Source: Flavobacteriales bacterium
GTDB lineage: Bacteria; Bacteroidota; Bacteroidia; Flavobacteriales; Flavobacteriaceae
Direction: 5' to 3'
DNA: 6,012 bases
Assembly (NCBI GenBank): GCA_027008965.1
Contig: JALVDN010000009.1
Location: 1-6,012, forward strand
In this document: positions 1 through 4,330 of the stretch, one piece after another
How positions within the stretch are numbered: the first letter of the stretch is position 1
Layout: each line of letters starts with the position of its first letter
The notes under the pieces: model-generated
Seen by the model: only the letters and a program-made list of their open reading frames with translations
Database searches by the model: none
Told to the model about the DNA's origin: nothing
Position numbers and translations under genes: made by a program

Positions 1-430
1 AATCTTCCTTCCGCATAATTATTGCCTCACCTTGTAATCCCTTATCATCGGTTCCAAGAAAATTACCTTGTTTATCATAAATGGGATTTTCATTTTTTCC
101 ATCATTATCAATACGCATAACCGGATTATTCAACGTAAAATTATATGCCGAAAACCCGGGATACTTCTCCACCAGCGGGTCCACACTCAACCACCTGGAA
201 ACCACCGGGTCATAGTAGCGGGCGCCGTAGTAATAGTAGCTGGTTTCGGGGTCGAGTTCTTTGCCGTTGAATTTGTAGCGCGTAGCGTAATCCCCGCCGG
301 CATGCTGAGCGACCATTTCCTCGCCGAAGGGAAAGAATTGAGTGGTATGTGAAACCGTGGCGGGCAAAGCGGTGGATTTTACGGGATTAAGATAAGGAAA
401 ATTTGGGGATTGGTTGGGGATGGTTGAAAG
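1..430 (-). pseudogene. RHS repeat-associated core and start of C-terminal tip, 5'-truncated, runs off left edge
   Basis: Read on the minus strand, the frame is open from just after a TAA at 431-433 to the window edge (143 codons). It contains the hallmark RHS-associated core: FFPFGE, then YKFNGKELDPETSYYYYGAR, YYDP, SRWLSVDPL, and YNFTLNNPVMRIDNDG. After the core comes the start of a variable tip (PIYDKQGNFLGTDDKGLQG), a wording I associate with Bacteroidota RHS proteins. RHS proteins are large secreted or cell-surface YD-repeat shells whose tips are exchangeable toxins. Here the YD-repeat shell is absent: the frame begins about 30 residues before FFPFGE in a Pro/Asn/Ser-rich stretch with no ATG, and the first Met lies inside the core (GEEMV). 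It therefore looks like a displaced orphan tip cassette or a decayed remnant. A frameshift near 430 is possible, because the next frame upstream is open but only Pro-rich. Toxin identity cannot be judged because the tip is cut by the window. Family call is confident; gene status is less so. Confidence 0.85.
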
Positions 431-439
431 TTAGGCGGC

Positions 440-465
440 GGGGCGGGAGAATCTGAGGGGTGGGG
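440..465 (+). other. Possible G-quadruplex motif next to the RHS remnant
   Basis: Four G-runs on the plus strand (GGGG 440-443, GGG 445-447, GGGG 457-460, GGGG 462-465) are separated by loops of 1, 9 and 1 bases. The middle loop is longer than the usual limit of 7, so folding is plausible but not assured. The motif lies just upstream of the RHS fragment, on its template strand, in a short G-rich patch (about 400-466) that contrasts with the AT-rich DNA from 467 on. Confidence 0.3.
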
Positions 466-532
466 AAGAAACAAAAAAATAATAAGTTGCATTAGGTTTA
501 ATGTGAGGTAATATGCCTAGATAAACTATAAT

Positions 533-703
533 TTATTTCTTAAAAGAATTATTTAACAGTATCAAAATTAAATTTATTAGTCCAGCTAATACAAAGAATA
601 ACCAACGTTTTTTAACGCCTTTAAAATGTTTATTTTTTGTTTGTCTTAAAAAGAGACCAAATAAAATAATTGACATAGGTATTATTGTGTCTAAAATTTT
701 CAT
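533..703 (-). CDS. Small two-segment membrane protein, 56 aa, function unknown
   Basis: An ATG at 703-701 opens a 56-codon frame ending in TAA at 535-533. The product starts MKILDTIIPMSIILFGLFLR and has a hydrophobic segment at about residues 6-19. A short, strongly basic stretch follows (RQTKNKHFKGVKKR, about 20-33), then a second hydrophobic segment at about 34-51 and a basic end (NNSFKK). The Lys/Arg-rich loop between two hydrophobic stretches fits a small inner-membrane hairpin protein with its loop in the cytoplasm. Only two bases separate it from the stop of the 73-aa gene before it (stop at 708-706), so the pair is probably one transcript with coupled translation. There is no clear Shine-Dalgarno sequence, but that is normal in Bacteroidota. 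Base composition is very AT-rich, like its neighbour and unlike the core genes. I do not recognise a family. Its place beside an RHS tip makes an immunity-type protein conceivable; this is inference only. It could be missed by gene callers because of its length. Confidence 0.55.
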   Translation of the reverse strand: MKILDTIIPMSIILFGLFLRQTKNKHFKGVKKRWLFFVLAGLINLILILLNNSFKK

Positions 704-705
704 TA

Positions 706-927
706 TTACATTTTTTCACAAGCTCGTAATAAAAATATTATTGACGCTAATAATGAGATTACTAATATTGCATAAGAATTAGCTAAATCCATTCTGTCAG
801 TTTCATTAAGCCGATTGTTATTATTTATTCTTTTTCTCCATTTTATGTAATATCTTATGTAAAAAAATTCAAATACAAAAACAAAAAATGAAATTAATGA
901 AATTATTAAATATTCTTTATTGCTCAT
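706..927 (-). CDS. Small two-segment membrane protein, 73 aa, function unknown
   Basis: An ATG at 927-925 opens a 73-codon frame. The protein has a long hydrophobic segment rich in Phe, Tyr and Ile at about residues 6-28. A basic, Asn-rich stretch follows (KWRKRINNNNRLNETDR, about 29-45), then a second hydrophobic segment (SYAILVISLLASIIFLLRA, about 51-69) and a short tail containing one Cys. This predicts a two-helix membrane protein with a cytoplasmic loop. The leader is A-rich (AAGAAAAT just before the start) with no Shine-Dalgarno sequence. It is followed after two bases by the 56-aa gene of similar layout, and then by the RHS tip on the same strand. Small multi-helix membrane proteins are among the known types of immunity protein for toxins that attack the membrane or act in the periplasm, but nothing in the sequence proves that role. 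I do not recognise the family. Length, coupling and hydrophobic pattern argue that it is a real gene. Confidence 0.6.
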   Translation of the reverse strand: MSNKEYLIISLISFFVFVFEFFYIRYYIKWRKRINNNNRLNETDRMDLANSYAILVISLLASIIFLLRACEKM

Positions 928-1120
928 TATTTTCTTATTTTTGTGCTCGTATGTTTTTTATATTAACATTTCGGAGGCTAGGTAGCGGTATATTGTATTT
1001 TCCCTTATCACTTCCAGAAACGGGCTTTGGGGAATAAAGTTAGGGAAATTTATGGGTTTGAGGATCAAGTGTGATAATAATCTTATTAGATTGGAACTAT
1101 TATTAGTGGGACTTATTGTC
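928..1120. other. AT-rich intergenic stretch upstream of the small membrane-protein genes
   Basis: This stretch presumably carries the leader and promoter of the minus-strand membrane-protein pair, but I find no convincing Bacteroidota promoter (TTTG and TAnnTTTG with about 20-base spacing). A 54-codon minus-strand frame (958-1122) crosses it, but its product has no recognisable feature. I see no RNA gene or clear terminator. Confidence 0.4.
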
Positions 1121-1296
1121 ATGCGAGGGAAAACAAGCGTGGCGTTTGCGTTTGGGCATCAGGGAAGCGCCGGTTTCCCGAGCCCGCCGACAAGACCGGA
1201 GCCCGGAGCGAAGCGGAGGGTGAAGGGCTTGGAGGCGCACGAAGCAAGACGCACGCCGGAGCGAAAGCGAAGGCATGACGGCTTGCGAAGTCACGA

Positions 1297-1350
1297 AGAG
1301 AGACAAGGCGGGGCAATTGTGCCGGAAGGTGCGGAAGCCGCAGGCTCTCT
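1297..1350 (+). other. Three-way junction-like stem set inside the GC-rich island
   Basis: AGAGAG at 1297-1302 pairs with CTCTCT at 1345-1350. Inside lie two hairpins: GGCA 1312-1315 with TGCC 1320-1323 (loop ATTG), and TGCGG 1330-1334 with CCGCA 1338-1342 (loop AAG). The nested order is compatible with a folded RNA or single-stranded DNA. This was worked out by eye, with no energy calculation. Confidence 0.4.
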
Positions 1351-1399
1351 AAGTCCGGAGGGAGACAAAGGCGTGGCTTTAGGGTTTGGATTACAGGAA

Positions 1400-1462
1400 G
1401 CCTTTGGCTCCCGGAGGGGCGGAGTGAAACGCCCGAAGGGTCGGTTCACGGAGCCAAAAGCC
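1400..1462 (+). other. Long nested stem-loop inside the GC-rich island
   Basis: The arm TTTGGCTCC at 1403-1411 pairs with GGAGCCAAA at 1450-1458. Inside it, GTGAA 1424-1428 pairs with TTCAC 1445-1449, and CCC 1432-1434 pairs with GGG 1438-1440 over a GAA triloop. An alternative inner pairing, GGGCG 1417-1421 with CGCCC 1430-1434, would compete with the last two. No T-run follows, so it is not a standard terminator. Confidence 0.45.
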
Positions 1463-1561
1463 CAAACAAGCGCCAGCGCAGGTTGGGCGACATACGGAGC
1501 AAGACCCGAAGGGGCTTGCGGAGTTTCACAAATAAAATTATGCGGAAAACAATTTGTAGGA

Positions 1562-1592
1562 TTGGCGCATCTACCGGAATTTCCTAATATTG
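1562..1592 (+). promoter_or_regulatory. Weak candidate Bacteroidota-type promoter for sfsA
   Basis: TTG at 1562-1564 lies 20 bases before TAATATTG at 1585-1592, which differs from the Bacteroidota -7 consensus TAnnTTTG at one fixed position. The implied transcript would start near 1600, about 20 bases before the sfsA start. The pattern is short and AT-rich DNA offers many chance matches. Confidence 0.22.
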
Positions 1593-1617
1593 CATTATTT
1601 CCGTAAACCATTCATGT

Positions 1618-2313
1618 ATGTATGTTTTTGACGAAGGGCTGACAGAGGGTTTTTTTGTGAAACGCTACAAGAGATTTTTTGTGGATGTGGCATTGCCGGG
1701 AGGCGAAACGGTGACGGCTCATTGCACGAATACCGGAAGTTTGAAATCATGTTTGGTTCCGGGCGCAAAGGTTTTGTTGAGCCGGAGCCGGAATCCGAAC
1801 CGGAAAACCGCTTTCACTTGGGAGATGATCAAAATCGGTGAGACGTGGGTGGGCGTGAATACTTTGTTATCTAATAAGATTGTTCGTCATGCATTGAAAA
1901 ACAGAATGTTGAGGGAATTCTCGGGATTTGACGTTATCCGTCCCGAATTTAAAACAGGCAAAAGCCGGATTGATTTTTATTTGGAGAATGACAATGAAAA
2001 AATGTTGTTGGAAGTGAAAAATGTCACTTATAGAGAAGGTCGCTATGCCCTTTTTCCCGATGCGCCTACCCAAAGGGGATTGAAACATTTGATTGAACTT
2101 GAAAATGCTTTGAACGAAGGATATAGAGTAGGGATGTTATATACGGTTTCCAGAACGGACACGGATGTTTTTGCTCCTGCAAGGAATATTGATCCGGTGT
2201 ATGCGGAGACTTTAAAAAGACTTTTGAAGAGAGGTTTGGAAATCTATCCTTATCAAGTGGCATTTTCGCCTGAAAAAGCGGAAATAGTGAGATTACTTCC
2301 TTATGAAATTTAA
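1618..2313 (+). CDS. sfsA: SfsA family protein (sugar fermentation stimulation protein A homologue)
   Basis: The 231-residue product is full length for the family (E. coli SfsA is about 234). An N-terminal OB-fold-like part (about 1-80) carries RYKRFFVDV, VTAHCTNTGSL (32-42) and the NPNRKTAFTWEM block (59-70). The second half is the nuclease-like domain of the PD-(D/E)XK type, with SRIDF (Asp119) followed by LEVKNVT (Glu132, Lys134) as the presumed metal site, then FPDAPTQRGLKHL (147-158). SfsA was found in E. coli as a factor affecting maltose use and binds DNA; its molecular activity is still not clear. The start is the middle one of three overlapping ATGs (1614, 1618, 1622), and only this one is in frame. 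The gene stands alone on the plus strand, right after the structured island. Its stop overlaps the stop of the convergent cca gene, with no terminator between them. Family assignment is firm; role in this organism is unknown. Confidence 0.95.
   Translation: MYVFDEGLTEGFFVKRYKRFFVDVALPGGETVTAHCTNTGSLKSCLVPGAKVLLSRSRNPNRKTAFTWEMIKIGETWVGVNTLLSNKIVRHALKNRMLREFSGFDVIRPEFKTGKSRIDFYLENDNEKMLLEVKNVTYREGRYALFPDAPTQRGLKHLIELENALNEGYRVGMLYTVSRTDTDVFAPARNIDPVYAETLKRLLKRGLEIYPYQVAFSPEKAEIVRLLPYEI
2310..2313. other. Shared TTAA: overlapping stop codons of convergent sfsA and cca
   Basis: The palindrome TTAA supplies the sfsA stop (TAA, 2311-2313, plus strand) and the cca stop (TAA, 2312-2310, minus strand). 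The two genes thus overlap tail to tail, and any terminator for either must lie inside the other gene. Confidence 0.95.
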
Positions 2314-3755
2314 CCGGATTTGACGGGCTTCAATCCTTTTTCTTTGCCTAATTGAAGCATAAGTTCAAAGGCTTCCTCGTAATCATTTTTGATTTCACCC
2401 TCAAGAATGGCTTCTTTGATGGCTTCTTTGATTTCGCCCACGGTTTTGGAAGGCGGAATACCGAAGGTTTTCATGATGATTTCTCCGGTTATGGGCGGTT
2501 GAAAATTTCGGATACGGTCTCTTTCTTCCACCTCAACAATTTTCTTGCGCACTTGCTTCAAATTGTTTTTATATTTTTTATATCTGACCGGATTTTTGGT
2601 GGTGATGTCGGCTTCACATAGTGTGAGCAAATCATCCAATTCTTCGCCCGCATCAAAAATCAAACGTCTGATAGCGGAATCGGTCACGTTTTCTTCGGTC
2701 AGTGCGATGGGACGTGAGCTCAATTGAACCAATTTCTGGACATATTTCATTTTTTGACCCAATGGCATGTGTAGTCTTTTGAAAATACGGGGAACCATTT
2801 TGGCTCCTACCAACTCATGTCCGTGAAAAGACCACCCGTTTTTGGGATGATAGCGCTTGGTGAGGGGTTTGCCTATATCATGAAGCAGGGCTGCCCATCT
2901 CAACCACAGATTTCCCTGTTTATCCATGCGGGCTATATTGTCCACCACTTCCAAAGTGTGATAAAAATTATCTTTATGGGTTTTCCCTTCGATTTCTTCT
3001 ACACCTTTCAGGCGTGTTATTTCGGGAAGGATGAAATCCAATAACCCGGTTTCATCCAACAATTTCAGTCCTGTAGAAGGCTTTTCAGAAAGCAGTATTT
3101 TATTCAACTCATCAACAATGCGTTCGGGTGAAACGATTTTGATGCGTTCCTTATTTTTCTTTATGGCTTCCAAGGTGTCGGGGTGGATTTTAAATCCGAG
3201 TCGGGTGGCAAACCTGATGGCACGCATCATTCTGAGCGGATCATCGGAGAAAGTGATGTCCGGATCCAAGGGCGTACGCAATACTTTATCTTTCAAATCC
3301 CGTAGCCCGTTAAAGGGGTCGATAAGTTCACCGTAACAATCTCGGTTGAGACAAATAGCCAGGGCATTGATGGTGAAATCTCGTCTTTTCAAATCGTCTT
3401 CAAGGGTTCCGGGTTCCACTTGCGGTTTACGACTATCACTGGAATAGGATTCTTTCCGGGCGCCGACAAACTCCAAAATATACTCCGGAGTTTTGAGCAT
3501 GGCGGTGCCGAAATTTTTATAAATGCTCAAGCTTTTTTTTCCTTTTATTTTTTTGGAAAGTTCTTTGGCAAAAGCCGGACCATCGCCTACGACCACAAAA
3601 TCCAAATCTTTTTTGAGCGGCAGGCCCAAAAGATAATCACGCACATATCCGCCGATGACATAAACGGGCACATTGAGTTCGTCGCCCGTCCGTCCTATTT
3701 GTTTAAAAATTTCCAGTTGAACCGCTTCGGGTAATCTGACTTTGGATACATTCAT
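2310..3755 (-). CDS. cca: CCA tRNA nucleotidyltransferase with HD domain
   Basis: The 481-residue product adds or repairs the 3'-terminal CCA of tRNAs from CTP and ATP in the cytoplasm. The N-terminal nucleotidyltransferase head has the GGYVRD motif (35-40) and the two metal-binding aspartates of KDLDFVV (Asp50, Asp52). The RRDFTINAL motif (124-132) and the DPLRMMRAIRFATRLGF neck (172-188) follow. An HD phosphohydrolase domain comes next, with His266 in NFYHTLEVV, the HD pair in LLHDIGK (292-293) and a downstream HGHE. The C-terminal part is helical and basic. This layout fits bacterial class II CCA enzymes with an HD domain; poly(A) polymerases share the head, so that is the main alternative. 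I chose the ATG at 3755, whose A is also the last base of the tsaC stop (TGATG); a TTG one codon upstream (3758) is less likely. It is the last gene of the operon, and its stop shares TTAA with sfsA. Confidence 0.93.
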   Translation of the reverse strand: MNVSKVRLPEAVQLEIFKQIGRTGDELNVPVYVIGGYVRDYLLGLPLKKDLDFVVVGDGPAFAKELSKKIKGKKSLSIYKNFGTAMLKTPEYILEFVGARKESYSSDSRKPQVEPGTLEDDLKRRDFTINALAICLNRDCYGELIDPFNGLRDLKDKVLRTPLDPDITFSDDPLRMMRAIRFATRLGFKIHPDTLEAIKKNKERIKIVSPERIVDELNKILLSEKPSTGLKLLDETGLLDFILPEITRLKGVEEIEGKTHKDNFYHTLEVVDNIARMDKQGNLWLRWAALLHDIGKPLTKRYHPKNGWSFHGHELVGAKMVPRIFKRLHMPLGQKMKYVQKLVQLSSRPIALTEENVTDSAIRRLIFDAGEELDDLLTLCEADITTKNPVRYKKYKNNLKQVRKKIVEVEERDRIRNFQPPITGEIIMKTFGIPPSKTVGEIKEAIKEAILEGEIKNDYEEAFELMLQLGKEKGLKPVKSG

Positions 3756-4330
3756 CAATCGCGTAATGTTTCTATGGTACCGTCTTCAAGAATACGAATA
3801 ATTTTGGAAGCTTTGATACCTTTTTTTTCGCGATGCAAATGTACGATATAATCCACTTTCTCCAAAATGGTTTTGTCAATTTCAGAGAAAGTCAGCGGAA
3901 CCGGATGGCCGGATATATTAGCCGATGTGGATATGAGCGGAACGCCCGCCACCTTGATCAAATCATGTGCAAAACCTCTTTTCACCACCCGGATGGCCAC
4001 ACTTCCGTCTTCGGCCAAGGCAATAGAGGGTAGATTTTTTGCTTTTGGAAAAACCACCGTCAAGGGATCAACGGCTTTTTCAATGGCTTCCCATGCTTCG
4101 GGAGGAACATGATCCACATATTGTTGAAGCATGGCATAATCACTCACCAAAATAATATAGGGTTTGCCTGCAGGTCTTTTTTTGATTTCGTTTATTTTTT
4201 GATGTACTTCGGGATGGGTAGCATCTCCTCCCAAGCCCCAAAGTGTGTCGGATGGATATAGTATCACGCCACCTTTTTTGATCACATCAATGAGATTCAT
4301 TTTCTTGTTGAAATTTTTTGAGTTTTTCAT
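3755..4330 (-). CDS. tsaC: L-threonylcarbamoyladenylate synthase (TsaC/Sua5 family, YrdC domain)
   Basis: The product is a single YrdC domain of 191 residues. It makes threonylcarbamoyl-AMP from threonine, bicarbonate and ATP, the first step in forming t6A at position 37 of ANN-decoding tRNAs, in the cytoplasm. Visible motifs are GGVILYPSDTLWGLGGDAT (20-38), the basic KKRPAGKP segment (50-57) that binds nucleotide and substrate, VDPLTVVFP (87-95), VAIRV (111-115) and the STSANISG signature (134-141). The size matches the short TsaC/YrdC form without the extra Sua5 C-terminal domain. The start is uncertain. The ATG at 4330 gives a fuller first helix but a 44-base overlap with the preceding glycosyltransferase gene. 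The ATG at 4300 (MNLIDVIKKGG) gives a 14-base overlap. Either way the gene is embedded in the operon. Its TGA overlaps the cca ATG by one base, so the two tRNA-maturation genes are probably coupled in translation. Confidence 0.93.
   Translation of the reverse strand: MKNSKNFNKKMNLIDVIKKGGVILYPSDTLWGLGGDATHPEVHQKINEIKKRPAGKPYIILVSDYAMLQQYVDHVPPEAWEAIEKAVDPLTVVFPKAKNLPSIALAEDGSVAIRVVKRGFAHDLIKVAGVPLISTSANISGHPVPLTFSEIDKTILEKVDYIVHLHREKKGIKASKIIRILEDGTIETLRD

Larger units (their letters stand above)
1121..1540. repeat. GC-rich structured island, probable dispersed repeat or structured-RNA element
   Basis: GC content jumps sharply relative to the AT-rich DNA on both sides. The plus strand is purine-biased and built from recurring short phrases such as GGAGCGAAGCGGAGG, GGAGCGAAAGCGAAGG, GGCTTGCGAAGT and CCCGAAGGG. 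Many can form mini-hairpins with GAA or GNRA loops. The arm at 1150-1157 (GTTTGGGC) is complementary to 1460-1467 (GCCCAAAC), and GGCG at 1141 can extend this to CGCC at 1471-1474, so about 330 bases can be closed as one domain. A second copy of GGCTTGCG(A/G)AGT occurs near 1280 and 1513. The frames through it give Arg/Gly/Pro/Ala-rich low-complexity peptides on both strands, with no domain and poor codon logic, so I treat it as non-coding. I do not recognise a named RNA or transposon family. It may be a multicopy intergenic repeat of this genome, which would explain its place next to RHS material. Confidence 0.55.

Noticed and set aside
68..352. 94-codon plus-strand frame over the RHS fragment
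   Set aside because: It is the reverse-strand shadow of the RHS core, whose minus-strand translation matches a known family throughout.
958..1122. 54-codon minus-strand frame upstream of the small membrane-protein genes
   Set aside because: It has no recognisable motif or hydrophobic pattern, starts right at the island border and lies in AT-rich DNA; chance cannot be excluded. A remnant of a toxin tip is conceivable but unsupported.
1399..1470. Rho-independent terminator
   Set aside because: The stem-loop is strong, but no T-run follows it on either strand; it is better explained as part of the structured island.
1460..1488. Integron attC-like hairpin (GCCCAAAC ... GGTTGGGC)
   Set aside because: The arms resemble attC core sites, but the canonical RYYYAAC/GTTRRRY pair is not complete, there is no integrase gene in view, and GCCCAAAC pairs at least as well with 1150-1157.
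1052..1606. 184-codon plus-strand open frame across the GC-rich island
   Set aside because: The product is Arg/Gly/Pro/Ala-rich low-complexity sequence with no domain. The frame starts in AT-rich DNA and merely runs through the island, and competing open frames of the same quality exist on the minus strand (1103-1306, 1119-1316, 1291-1611). Openness is explained by high GC and few TA-containing codons.
2352..3734. Several plus-strand frames antisense to cca
   Set aside because: They are shadows of a well-supported minus-strand gene with intact catalytic motifs, and none shows a domain of its own.
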